Source: an uncultured Oscillospiraceae bacterium
GTDB taxonomy: Bacteria; Bacillota; Clostridia; Oscillospirales; Oscillospiraceae
Length of the DNA: 55,007 nucleotides
NCBI GenBank assembly: GCA_900752285.1
Contig: CAADUW010000012.1
Coordinates: 1 to 55,007, forward strand
Reading direction: 5' to 3'
Below, piece after piece: positions 19,059-27,060 of the stretch (position 1 is its first letter; every line of letters begins with the position of its first letter). The notes under the pieces are model-generated. The model did not search any database, had not been told where the DNA came from, and saw nothing but the letters and a program-made list of their open reading frames with translations. The position numbers were made by a program, and so were the translations under genes.

Positions 19059-20285
19059 TTATTCAGCCGATTCGTAAACGGCGCGGACGGTGCAGCGGGA
19101 GCGCCAGATGGTCAGCCAGCAGACGAGCATCGAAGCGGCGCCGCAGACGGTCAGACAAAGCCGGTAATCCGTGACCTCTCCCAAGGCGCCGACGGCCAGG
19201 GAAAGCACACTGGTCGCCGCCATGATGAGCATGTTTTCAAAGGCGTTGATTCGAGCCCGAAGGTGCTCGGGGATGTAGCGCTGCACCGCTGCCTGCCGCA
19301 GTGTGGCGCTGTTCGTGCCGAGAAATCCGGCGGCGGCGCGGTTGACCAGCATCAGCGGATAGGGCAGCCACAGCAGCGTCATGTCCATGACTTCGTAGAA
19401 CTGATAGACAAAGAACGTGAAGGGAAATTTTTTGCGGGGCGGCAGCTTCAGACGGTACTGCACCAGCCCGCCGACGGTTCTTCCGATGAATTCCGCAACG
19501 GAGAAGAAAGAATACAGTACCACCGACATTCCCGGCGCAGTGCGGAAAAAGGCCACGAGAATCGGTCCGTAGCCGCCGGAAATGCCATTGGTGAACGCCA
19601 TATAGCCGTAAATATTCCGCAGCCCCCGTTCTTTTTTGAGATACCGGGCTGCCTCACGGATATCCTCCCGCCAGAGACGGAGGCTGTAGCCTTTTTCATC
19701 GAGTCGGGAGACTTCGGTGATTTGGATACGACTTTCCACCAATGCCGCCAGCAGGGAAAAAACGCCCTGAATCACCAGCAGCCACGTCACACCGAAGAAA
19801 TCCAGCAGAACCGCGGAAAGGGGCATCAGCAGAACCTTCATGACGGGGTAGAGCATGGAGGATACGGCGTAGCCCTGCTGCTCCATCCCCTCGGGAATGA
19901 GCTTCGGGTAAATGCTGTTGTACGCCAGCTCATCGATGGTGCCAAGCGCGGACAGAAGCAGGGAATATGCCAGATAGCCGATATAGGAAAATCGGAAAAA
20001 CATCAGGTAAACGCCCATGAGGGTGTACAGAATGGCGTTGACCACATCGCCGCCGACCAGAAAGGGCTTCCGTGGCAGACGATCCATCCACGGCGCGAAG
20101 ATCAGCGGCAGAAGGAAGGTCGGAACCAGCTGGATGGCAACGATGAGCGCGGCTGCCAGCGTGCTTCCCGTTTCATCAAAGACCAGAAATGACAGGGCAA
20201 AGCCGCCGGCAATGCTGCCGATCATGCCGAGGGTGGTTGCCGCCGTTACAAGCGTGTAGTTTCGGGTCCAAAGTGTTTTCTTCAT
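19059..20285 (-). CDS. Major facilitator superfamily transporter
   Basis: The 408-residue membrane protein has about 12 hydrophobic segments and the MFS loop 2-3 signature in the form PWMDRLPRKPFLVGGD near residue 69, typical of drug or peptide exporters. A central cytoplasmic loop lies around residues 195-225 (RLDEKGYSLRLWREDIREA). The start ATG at 20285 follows GAGGTG; a GTG three codons upstream overlaps that site. It lies downstream of the XRE-TPR regulator with a hairpin terminator between, so the two may be co-controlled. Substrate unknown. Confidence 0.85.
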   Translation of the reverse strand: MKKTLWTRNYTLVTAATTLGMIGSIAGGFALSFLVFDETGSTLAAALIVAIQLVPTFLLPLIFAPWMDRLPRKPFLVGGDVVNAILYTLMGVYLMFFRFSYIGYLAYSLLLSALGTIDELAYNSIYPKLIPEGMEQQGYAVSSMLYPVMKVLLMPLSAVLLDFFGVTWLLVIQGVFSLLAALVESRIQITEVSRLDEKGYSLRLWREDIREAARYLKKERGLRNIYGYMAFTNGISGGYGPILVAFFRTAPGMSVVLYSFFSVAEFIGRTVGGLVQYRLKLPPRKKFPFTFFVYQFYEVMDMTLLWLPYPLMLVNRAAAGFLGTNSATLRQAAVQRYIPEHLRARINAFENMLIMAATSVLSLAVGALGEVTDYRLCLTVCGAASMLVCWLTIWRSRCTVRAVYESAE

Positions 20286-20330
20286 TTTCTTCACCTCGAC
20301 TTTATTGTAGCACGTAAATGAAGAAAAAAA

Positions 20331-20373
20331 TATCCGGTAGTTTTGAGAAAATTTTCCTCAGAACTACCGGATA
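20331..20373 (-). terminator. Terminator between the XRE-TPR gene and the MFS gene
   Basis: TATCCGGTAGTT and AACTACCGGATA pair, with inner TGAG and CTCA. On the minus strand the stem is followed by ATTTTTTTCTT. It can end the regulator transcript or act as an attenuator before the transporter gene. Confidence 0.85.
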
Positions 20374-20385
20374 AGACGCTTTACT

Positions 20386-21528
20386 TTAATTGCTTCCCGA
20401 AAACTCCCGGGACAGCTCGAACGCCTCCTTATAGCGGCGGTTTGCGGTGTACCATTCAAGGACCCAGGGCAGGTGGAAGGACGCGTAACCGGCGGGAAGC
20501 GATTTGCGCATCGTCCGGAAGCAGTCGAGTAAAAGCGTGCCGTAAGACGGACGCTGCAAATAGTCCGGATGATCCAGCCGGAAGGCAACAATGTCACAGA
20601 TCTGCCGGGCCAGCGCCGGGTCCATGTAGCCACATTCCGCTGCCCGTGCCCGCTCCAGAGCCGCCCGTGCCTCGTCCGGGAACCCCAGCTTCTCACAGCA
20701 GATGGCAAGCTTGTGCAGCGCCATGCAGTCGGGATCGTCCAGCGCGGAGAAGTAGGCATAGGCAGCTTCGTACTGGCCGTTTTCAAGCTGGCCGGCGGCG
20801 GTATTATAGCGGATGGTATCCATCAATTCCGTATCCTTCAGCCGCTCTGCCAGTCGCAGAGCGGCGGCATACTCCCGCTCCATCTGGGGCAGGCACAACT
20901 TGTTGCAGTAGCAGCTGCCAAGATAAAAGCGGCTTTGCAGCATGAGATGCACCGCGTCATCCTCCGCTGCCAGTGTGTGCGCATGGCGCAGAAGCTCGAT
21001 GGAGGTCTGGTAGTCGCCGCGCTGGTAGGCGGCAACTCCGGCGCTGCAACAGGTGAACGCATGGGGGTACAGGCGCAGAGCTTCTTCATAACGCTTCTGC
21101 AAAATCCGCTGAAAGGACAGCAGACGGGTGTCCAGACCGTTTTCCAGCGCGGCAGGCAGGGGCGTCCCCACGGGCTGCAATGCTTCGTGAATCAGATCGG
21201 CATGGGCAGCGTACCGGCTGCGGGAAAGCAGGGGACGCACCGCCGCGAAGCCGCTTTCCAATGCGTGCATGGCTTCCATATCCCCAAGAAACAGCAAATC
21301 CGTCATCCGATTGAGCAGCGCGGCGGCGTCCCGCAGGGCTGGGCTGTCCTCTTCTACCGGCAGACCGAGACGGTCAAACAGCAGACGGCGAATTTCATCG
21401 GACGGTGTGACCTGCCCCTGCTCAATTTTGGAAAGATACGAAACGGCGCAGATCCCACGGCACAGCCCCTCCTGACTCCAATGCCGCGCCAGCCGCTCCC
21501 GCCGAAGCAGGCTCCCAATATCATTCAT
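20386..21528 (-). CDS. XRE-family regulator with C-terminal TPR-like repeats
   Basis: The 380-residue product has an N-terminal helix-turn-helix of the Cro/C1 type (about 5-58; SQEGLCRGICAVSYLSKIEQG) and a long all-helical region with repeated A-x-x-x-Y/L-x-x-A patterns typical of tetratricopeptide repeats. This architecture is shared with the RRNPP regulators (Rgg, PlcR, NprR), which bind small signalling peptides; whether this one does is inference. The start at 21528 follows AGGAGG; the frame runs open further upstream through a MITE copy but that part is not gene. The MFS gene downstream is a likely target. Confidence 0.85.
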   Translation of the reverse strand: MNDIGSLLRRERLARHWSQEGLCRGICAVSYLSKIEQGQVTPSDEIRRLLFDRLGLPVEEDSPALRDAAALLNRMTDLLFLGDMEAMHALESGFAAVRPLLSRSRYAAHADLIHEALQPVGTPLPAALENGLDTRLLSFQRILQKRYEEALRLYPHAFTCCSAGVAAYQRGDYQTSIELLRHAHTLAAEDDAVHLMLQSRFYLGSCYCNKLCLPQMEREYAAALRLAERLKDTELMDTIRYNTAAGQLENGQYEAAYAYFSALDDPDCMALHKLAICCEKLGFPDEARAALERARAAECGYMDPALARQICDIVAFRLDHPDYLQRPSYGTLLLDCFRTMRKSLPAGYASFHLPWVLEWYTANRRYKEAFELSREFSGSN

Positions 21529-21563
21529 GTGCGTTACCTCCTTCGGGGAATGCTTACACCTAT

Positions 21564-21591
21564 AGTATAATCTGTTTTTTCGCAAATGCAA
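21564..21591 (-). promoter_or_regulatory. Promoter of the XRE-TPR gene
   Basis: On the minus strand TTGCAT (21586-21591) and TATACT (21564-21569) are 16 bp apart. Confidence 0.6.
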
Positions 21592-21693
21592 TATTCCGGC
21601 GGTCATCGATAAAAAAGACCCGCTCCGATGTGCCGGGAACTCAGGGCAAATAACGGCATACAGAAAGAAGAAAAATGCGCAAGGGAGATTTAG

Positions 21694-21854
21694 GGCAACA
21701 CCGCACAATTGCGTCTGTGAGTCTCCGCCGTCTTTTTGCCCCACTTCTTCAGCTTGAAAAACCAGAAATACATACAGGATTCCTTCGTTTTCCAAACTTT
21801 GAATTAGGGCAAAAATACTGTCTGAGACTTCTTGCCGAATTGCACGGTGCTGCC
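21694..21854 (+). mobile_element. 161-bp MITE-like repeat, copy 2
   Basis: The copy has the same length, ends and orientation as 16084-16244 with a few base changes (for example TGTGAG for TGCGAG near the left end). It lies between the XRE-TPR gene and the EF-G-like gene. With copy 1 it brackets the accessory region in direct orientation. Confidence 0.85.
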
Positions 21855-21879
21855 CTGGATACGCCATTGCGTGTGCTGA

Positions 21880-21912
21880 AAAATCCCCCGGCGGAATTGT
21901 TCCGCCGGGGGA
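21880..21912 (-). terminator. Terminator of the EF-G-like gene
   Basis: CCCCCGGCGGAA and TTCCGCCGGGGG pair around a 3-base loop; on the minus strand ATTTTTC follows. Confidence 0.9.
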
Positions 21913-21926
21913 CAGGTTGGATGAAA

Positions 21927-23993
21927 TCAGCCTTCGTTTGCCTTGGCGTCGGCGATGATCTTCGCCTGATTTGCCTTCGGGACCTCTTCGTAGCGGTCGA
22001 AGGTCAGGGTGAAGGAGCCTCTTGCCTGGGTCATGGCCCGCAGGTCAATGGCGTAGCTGCTCATTTCCGCCATGGGAACCTCGGCTTCTACTATGGTAAC
22101 ACCGTGTCCGGCAGGGTTCATGCCCATGACGCGGCCCCGGCGCTTGTTCAGATCACCGATCACATCGCCCATGTAGCTGTCAGGAATGGTGACCTTCAGA
22201 GAGCCGATAGGCTCCAGAATGGTGGGCATGCAGTTGGGCATGGCTTCCTTGAAGGCGAGAATGGCTGCCAGCTTGAAGGAAAGCTCGTTGGAGTCCACGG
22301 GGTGGTAGGAGCCGTCATACAGGGTGGCCTTCAGACCGACCATGGGGTAGCCGGCCAAAGGTCCCTTCTGGACGGCTTCCTGCAGACCCTTTTCCACAGC
22401 GGGATAGAAGTTTCTGGGCACGGAACCGCCGAACACTTCCTCAGCAAAGAGCAGATCGTCCTGCTCGTCCTGCGGCTCAAAGCGGATCCACACGTCGCCG
22501 AACTGCCCGGAACCGCCGGTCTGCTTCTTATGACGGCCGTGGGCCTCCACCTTTTTCTTGATCCGCTCCCGGTAAGCAATCTTTGCCGGGCTCAGCACGG
22601 CGTCCACGCCGAAGCGGCTCTTCAGCTTGCTGACGATCACGTCCAGCTGCTGGTCGCCGGTACCGGAAATTACCAGCTGCTTGGTTTCAGGGTTGTTGGA
22701 GATCACGAAGGAGGGGTCCTCCTCGTTCAGGCGGATAAGGCCCGAGCCGACCTTCTCGTCCTGACCCTTGACCTTGGGAGAAATGGCCATGGAATAGCAG
22801 GGAGGGGCGTAGGGAATGCTCTTCAGACTGACGACCTTTCTGGGGTCGCACAGGGTATCGCCGGTCCTGACCCGGTCCATCTTACCGATGGCGCCGATGT
22901 CGCCGCAGCCCAGAGCCTTGACCTCAGTGGCCTTCTTGCCGCAGACCGTATACAGACGGCCCAGCTTTTCCGTGTCGCCGGTACGGGCGTTTACCAGAGT
23001 GGTATCCGAAGTGATCTCACCGGACAGAACCTTGATATAGGAATATTTGCCGTACTGATCGGAAACGGTTTTCCACACAAAGGCGCAGGGTACGCCGCCG
23101 GGGGAAACCACGAATTCCTCGATGCTGCCGTCGGAAGTAGTAGCCTTGTGATAGTTGCCCTGCACGGGATTGGGTAACAGCTCAATGATGTGATCCATCA
23201 GCATGAGGGAGCCAAGGCAGGTAACGCCGGAGCCGCAGAACACGGGGAACATGCTCATCTCGCTGACGCCCTGATGCAGGCCGTTGATCATTTCCCGGTA
23301 GGTGAAGTCATCGCCCTCGAAGAACCGGTCCATAAGGGCTTCATCGGTTTCCGCAACGGCTTCCTTCAGCGCGTCGTTGAATTCGGCAATGACGGGAATC
23401 TTGTCCTCAGGAACTTCGATTTCCACCCGCTTCAGCTTGTTCATTTCGTAGGCGCGCTTGTTCAGAACATCGATGATGCCGGTGATTTGATGGTTCTTGT
23501 CCCAGATGGGAACGACTACGGGGGCAATCTTGTTGCCGTAGCGCTCACGCAGGGCATTGAAGGTGGCGTTGTAATCGGAATGATCCTCGTCCACCTTGGA
23601 GATGTAAATAAACCGGGGCATGTTCCGCTCCTCGCAGTACTGCCATGCCTTCTCAAAGCCGACGGTGATGCCGTCCTTGGCAGAACAGACGAGAATCGCG
23701 GCGTCGGCAGCCCGGAGGGCTTCCATTACGGCACCGGAGAAGTCAAAACCGCCGGGGGTGTCCAGCAGGTTGATTTTGCAGTTATGATACTCCAGCGGCA
23801 CCACGGAGGTGGAGATGGAGCAATTGCGGCGGATCTCTTCGGGATCGTAGTCGCAGACGGTATTTCCGTCGGCGTTCCGACCCATCCGATCGATGGCGCC
23901 GGTCATGTAGAGTAAGCTTTCCGCCAGAGCGGACTTGCCGCTGCCGCTGTGACCCAGCAAACAGACATTGCGAATGGCATTGACAGTGTACAT
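21927..23993 (-). CDS. Elongation factor G-like GTPase (EF-G paralogue)
   Basis: The 688-residue protein has the five-domain EF-G layout. It is not canonical EF-G: the P-loop reads GHSGSGKS (14-21), switch II reads DTPGGFDF (78-85) with Gly82 where EF-G has the His of DTPGH, and the guanine-specificity motif reads SKVD (132-135) instead of NKxD. Such changes are known in the EF-G-like subgroup whose role is unclear. A HGRHKKQTGGSGQFGDV segment near residue 480 corresponds to the EF-G domain IV start. AAGGAG precedes the start at 23993. It is monocistronic, without rpsL, rpsG or tuf, again unlike fusA. Confidence 0.9.
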   Translation of the reverse strand: MYTVNAIRNVCLLGHSGSGKSALAESLLYMTGAIDRMGRNADGNTVCDYDPEEIRRNCSISTSVVPLEYHNCKINLLDTPGGFDFSGAVMEALRAADAAILVCSAKDGITVGFEKAWQYCEERNMPRFIYISKVDEDHSDYNATFNALRERYGNKIAPVVVPIWDKNHQITGIIDVLNKRAYEMNKLKRVEIEVPEDKIPVIAEFNDALKEAVAETDEALMDRFFEGDDFTYREMINGLHQGVSEMSMFPVFCGSGVTCLGSLMLMDHIIELLPNPVQGNYHKATTSDGSIEEFVVSPGGVPCAFVWKTVSDQYGKYSYIKVLSGEITSDTTLVNARTGDTEKLGRLYTVCGKKATEVKALGCGDIGAIGKMDRVRTGDTLCDPRKVVSLKSIPYAPPCYSMAISPKVKGQDEKVGSGLIRLNEEDPSFVISNNPETKQLVISGTGDQQLDVIVSKLKSRFGVDAVLSPAKIAYRERIKKKVEAHGRHKKQTGGSGQFGDVWIRFEPQDEQDDLLFAEEVFGGSVPRNFYPAVEKGLQEAVQKGPLAGYPMVGLKATLYDGSYHPVDSNELSFKLAAILAFKEAMPNCMPTILEPIGSLKVTIPDSYMGDVIGDLNKRRGRVMGMNPAGHGVTIVEAEVPMAEMSSYAIDLRAMTQARGSFTLTFDRYEEVPKANQAKIIADAKANEG

Positions 23994-24047
23994 AACAGAA
24001 AAACTCCTTTCGGGTGATCCTGCCGGGGCAGGCACCGGAATGGTGTC

Positions 24048-24076
24048 ATTATACACGAAAGTGAAAGGAATTTCAA
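24048..24076 (-). promoter_or_regulatory. Promoter of the EF-G-like gene
   Basis: On the minus strand TTGAAA (24071-24076) and TATAAT (24048-24053) are exactly 17 bp apart. Confidence 0.8.
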
Positions 24077-24260
24077 TGATAATTTTCGTCACAATGCGAA
24101 AAACTTGCAGAAAACGAAATGCGGCCTGAATTCTTATGCAATGCGCATAAAAGCAAAAGCGCGAAATTGTGGATAATTACGGGAATGAGAACGCGGAAGG
24201 CGGCATGCAATTCATAAACATGCCGCTGTTTGTTCCCGGTGCTTCAGGGTACCGCATGGC

Positions 24261-24704
24261 TCAGGAAAAAACGGAAGTGCAAAGCCAGTAAATGATGCCG
24301 TAGACCACGCTTGCTGCCGTGCCGTAGACCAGAACGGGACCGGCAATGTTGAACATTTTTGCGCCTACACCCAGAATAAACCCTTCGGTTTTGAATTCCA
24401 CGGCGGGGGCGGCGATGGCATTTGCAAAGCCGGTAATGGGAACGAGGGTACCCGCCCCGGCGTGTTTGGCAAGGTCGTCATAAAGACTCAGCCCCGTAAA
24501 CAGGGCAGACAGCGCAACGAGGCTCATGGAGGCGGCAGTTCCCGCCAGCTCCCTTTCAAGCCCCAGAGACCCGTACCAGTTCAGAAATACCTGTCCCAGA
24601 CAGCAGATCGCCCCGCCGACCAGAAAGGCAAACAGGCAGTCCTTCCCCATGGGCGAAGGCGGCGTCATTTCCTTTACCAAAGCGTCATATTGTTTTTCCG
24701 TCAT
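24261..24704 (-). CDS. spoVAC: Stage V sporulation protein AC
   Basis: The 147-residue membrane protein matches SpoVAC, part of the channel that moves dipicolinic acid into the forespore and out during germination. Typical features are PPSPMGKDCLFAFLVGGAICC near residue 15 and ITGFANAIAAPAVEFKTEG near residue 92, with about four hydrophobic segments. GGAGGG lies upstream of the start. The usual partners spoVAD and spoVAEb are not adjacent: the neighbours are the EF-G-like gene and a repeat. It suggests the organism is a spore former or descends from one. Confidence 0.9.
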   Translation of the reverse strand: MTEKQYDALVKEMTPPSPMGKDCLFAFLVGGAICCLGQVFLNWYGSLGLERELAGTAASMSLVALSALFTGLSLYDDLAKHAGAGTLVPITGFANAIAAPAVEFKTEGFILGVGAKMFNIAGPVLVYGTAASVVYGIIYWLCTSVFS

Positions 24705-24730
24705 GATCGATCCCTCCAAGGATGATGTGA

Positions 24731-24890
24731 AAATTGGAATTTACCATATCAGCGCGAAGCGCCCTTGACTCTCCCTCCGGGGGCAAGCGAAGCGCAGTCG
24801 CGGAAGGGAATGATAAGTGGCATGTCAGAGCCGTGACAGCTCCCCCAAAGTGGGAGCCAAGGGGAGTTTCGCCCCGCTAAATTCCAATTT
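24731..24890. mobile_element. 160-bp element with perfect 13-bp terminal inverted repeats
   Basis: AAATTGGAATTTA (24731-24743) and TAAATTCCAATTT (24878-24890) are perfect inverted ends. Inside, GCGAAGCGCCCTTGACTCTCCC and the right-hand GGGAGCCAAGGGGAGTTTCGCC pair imperfectly, so the whole element can fold into a long hairpin. It has no coding capacity and looks like a MITE different from the 161-bp family. It fills most of the 310-bp gap between spoVAC and uxuA. Confidence 0.75.
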
Positions 24891-24949
24891 GCTTGCTCAC
24901 TTATCCACAGTATTCCCGTTTTCTACCCGGGCATGCGCGAAAAATGTGG

Positions 24950-24978
24950 TTGCCTGCCGGAAGAAAACATGATATGAT
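24950..24978 (+). promoter_or_regulatory. uxuA promoter
   Basis: TTGCCT (24950-24955) and TATGAT (24973-24978) are 17 bp apart, 36 bases before the start codon. It begins about 60 bases right of the 160-bp element. Confidence 0.7.
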
Positions 24979-25014
24979 GATTTCGAAAATTCAAGAAAAC
25001 GGAGGAATTCTGAA

Positions 25015-26103
25015 ATGCCGATGCAGATGGGATTTCGCTGGTATGGCGAGGGAAATGACAGGATCAGCCTTGCGGACATCCGGCAGATTCCCGGGGTGAG
25101 CACCATTGTCTGGGCACTGCATAACAAAATGCCCGGCGAGATCTGGGAGGAAGAGGAGATCGCCGAGGTTCAGAAGCAGCTGGCACCTTACGGCTTCAAC
25201 ATGGATGTGGTGGAGTCGGTAAACGTCCATGATGATATTAAGATCGGTCTGCCCACCAGGGACCGGTATATTGAAAACTATAAGCAGTGTATCCGGAACC
25301 TTTCCAAATTCGGCGTGAAGGTCATTTGCTATAACTTCATGCCCATTTTCGACTGGACCCGGTCGGACCTGTTCCACCCGCTGCCCGATGGCTCCACGGC
25401 GCTGTATTATCAGAAGAACATGATTCAGGACGACTACAATGCCATGGCCGACTATATCATGGGCTTTACGGAAAAGTACCACATGACCTTCCCCGGCTGG
25501 GAGCCGGAGCGGATGGCAAAGCTGGATGCCCTGTTCAAGGCCTATGCGGGCGTGGATCACGAGAAGCTGTGGAAAAACCTTAAATATTTTCTGGATGCCC
25601 TCATGCCTACCGGTGAAGAATGCGACGTGAAGATGGCCATCCACATGGATGATCCCCCCTGGGATATTTTTGGGCTGCCCCGTCTGCTGGTAGATGAGCC
25701 CAGCATTGACCGATTCCTGAAAATGGTGGACAGTCCCTACAACTGCCTGACGCTCTGCTCCGGCAGTCTGAATGCCAATCCTGCCAACAATGTGGCGGAT
25801 ATTGTCCGGAAGCACTGCGACCGGATTGCCTTTGCCCATATCCGGAACGTGAAGCATTTTCCGGGCGGGGATTTCAGCGAGACCAGCCACCGGGACTGCG
25901 ACGGTGATACCGGTATTCTGGACATTCTGAAAGCCTATCATGACTGCGGTTTTACCGGCTACATCCGTCCGGATCATGGGCGTCACCTCTGGGGCGAAGG
26001 CCCCGGGACCGTCCGCCCCGGCTACGGACTGTATGACCGTGCCCTCGGCATCATGTATATGTGGGGCGTCTGGGATATGCTGGACAAGCTGGAAGAAAAA
26101 TAA
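25015..26103 (+). CDS. uxuA: Mannonate dehydratase
   Basis: The 362-residue enzyme converts D-mannonate to 2-keto-3-deoxygluconate in glucuronate breakdown. It is a TIM-barrel protein with recognisable UxuA segments MGFRWYGEGND at residue 5, ICYNFMPIFDWTRSD near residue 103 and the C-terminal YIRPDHGRHLWGE near residue 319. Length fits the family (350-395). The start follows GGAGGAATT. It stands alone: no uxaC, uxuB, kdgK or transporter gene is adjacent, so other steps must lie elsewhere. A deleted MITE copy begins one base after its stop codon. Confidence 0.95.
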   Translation: MPMQMGFRWYGEGNDRISLADIRQIPGVSTIVWALHNKMPGEIWEEEEIAEVQKQLAPYGFNMDVVESVNVHDDIKIGLPTRDRYIENYKQCIRNLSKFGVKVICYNFMPIFDWTRSDLFHPLPDGSTALYYQKNMIQDDYNAMADYIMGFTEKYHMTFPGWEPERMAKLDALFKAYAGVDHEKLWKNLKYFLDALMPTGEECDVKMAIHMDDPPWDIFGLPRLLVDEPSIDRFLKMVDSPYNCLTLCSGSLNANPANNVADIVRKHCDRIAFAHIRNVKHFPGGDFSETSHRDCDGDTGILDILKAYHDCGFTGYIRPDHGRHLWGEGPGTVRPGYGLYDRALGIMYMWGVWDMLDKLEEK

Positions 26104-26104
26104 G

Positions 26105-26169
26105 GGCAGCACCGCGCAATTCGGCAAAAAGACGGCGGAGACTCGCAGACGCAATTGTGCGGTGCTGCC
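26105..26169 (-). mobile_element. 65-bp internal-deletion derivative of the MITE family
   Basis: In reverse orientation this equals the first 47 bases of the 161-bp repeat joined to its last 18 bases. The junction falls at TTGCC, which occurs at both break points in the full copies, so 96 bp were lost between two short direct repeats. The remaining sequence folds on itself through the terminal inverted repeats. It lies right after the uxuA stop codon. Confidence 0.85.
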
Positions 26170-26176
26170 TAAGTAC

Positions 26177-26217
26177 AAAAGAGCGCACTCCCGCCGACAG
26201 AGGGAGTGCGCTCTTTA
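26177..26217. terminator. Bidirectional terminator after uxuA
   Basis: AAAAGAGCGCACTCCC and GGGAGTGCGCTCTTT pair around a 9-base loop with A/T runs on both sides, serving uxuA and the convergent membrane-protein gene. Confidence 0.9.
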
Positions 26218-26245
26218 AATGGAAAAGCCGTGTTCTTGCCTGCCG

Positions 26246-26770
26246 TTAAAAGACCTCCGGGTCGGTCCGGCGGGGGTCGGCGGCTTCCTGCTGACGGAGT
26301 TTTTTCGTACAGATGACAGCCATGACCAGTTCATAAATTGCCCAGGCGTGGAGGACAATGTCCATAATATTGGAAAGCGGAGAGTCCAGCATGGTGAAGG
26401 TGAAAACCAGAAGCCCCACCGTATCCAGCGAGAACAGAACCAGCGCGGCAGTGAGCCAACCGGCTCTCTTTTTGCTCAGTACCCAGCACAGCAGGTAAAC
26501 GCCGATCAGCAGAGCGCTGATAATCACCGCGACGGCAGTATAGCTGCCGATCGCTCCGGAGTATGCGTAGTCCATGCCGACTCCGAAGGCCGTGAAATAG
26601 TAGGGGATGGAGGCGGAAAACAGGAAGTACCGGTTTGCGTCCAGAAGCAGCAGGACGATGTTCACAACAGTGAAAATCACGATCAGCAGCAGAGAATACC
26701 GTCCGCCGGCAACCATTTTGGCCCAGTACTCAGGGGAGTTCTTGTCTACGGGGTTGACATTTTTCTGCAT
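26246..26770 (-). CDS. Small polytopic membrane protein, unknown function
   Basis: The 174-residue product has four or five hydrophobic segments (about 26-46, 52-72, 75-100, 106-125 and 132-152) and a charged C-terminal tail (KKLRQQEAADPRRTDP). GAGGTAACC precedes the start at 26770. It is not recognised as any named family. It is transcribed alone, divergent from queT, whose promoter begins 65 bases away. Confidence 0.65.
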   Translation of the reverse strand: MQKNVNPVDKNSPEYWAKMVAGGRYSLLLIVIFTVVNIVLLLLDANRYFLFSASIPYYFTAFGVGMDYAYSGAIGSYTAVAVIISALLIGVYLLCWVLSKKRAGWLTAALVLFSLDTVGLLVFTFTMLDSPLSNIMDIVLHAWAIYELVMAVICTKKLRQQEAADPRRTDPEVF

Positions 26771-26834
26771 GGGGGTTACCTCATTTCTTTCTGTGTTGTT
26801 ATCAGTATAGCAGAAAAGACCGCGAAAAACAACC

Positions 26835-26863
26835 TTGACTTTTTGTCCGCTGTTTGTTATAAT
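26835..26863 (+). promoter_or_regulatory. queT promoter
   Basis: TTGACT (26835-26840) and TATAAT (26858-26863) are 17 bp apart, a near-consensus promoter placed directly before the riboswitch. Confidence 0.85.
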
Positions 26864-26881
26864 AATTGCCGCAAGTAAATA

Positions 26882-26921
26882 GGACAGTTCGTGACCATCC
26901 TGTCGGTAAACAAAACTAGGG
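26882..26921 (+). promoter_or_regulatory. preQ1-I riboswitch (probable)
   Basis: GACAG and CTGTC (26883-26887, 26900-26904) form a short stem with a 12-base loop TTCGTGACCATC, followed by an A-rich tail GGTAAACAAAACTAGGG. The tail closely resembles the preQ1 class I aptamer tail (AACAAAACAAGG in the thermophile example), and loop CC can pair with tail GG as the pseudoknot. It lies upstream of queT, a known preQ1-regulated gene. A computed covariance-model match is not available here. Confidence 0.75.
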
Positions 26922-26945
26922 AAGAGGCAGTCAGTCTGCTCGGAA

Positions 26946-26974
26946 CCGGGTCGTAGTATACGCCCGGATTTTTT
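26946..26974 (+). terminator. Riboswitch expression-platform terminator
   Basis: CCGGG and CCCGG pair (extended by CG/CG beyond a bulge) and ATTTTTT follows, 25 bases after the aptamer. Confidence 0.7.
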
Positions 26975-27016
26975 CTGCCTTTGGGGGCAGTGCGGGGGCG
27001 CTTTCTCCTGTTTTGT

Positions 27017-27046
27017 AATGGATGCGGACTGCATCCATTCTTTTTT
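27017..27046 (+). terminator. Second hairpin directly before the queT ribosome site
   Basis: AATGGATGC and GCATCCATT pair around GGACT, and CTTTTTT follows, ending one base before the GGAGGAAG ribosome site. It may be a second terminator in tandem. Confidence 0.65.
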
Positions 27047-27060
27047 GGAGGAAGAATCAC

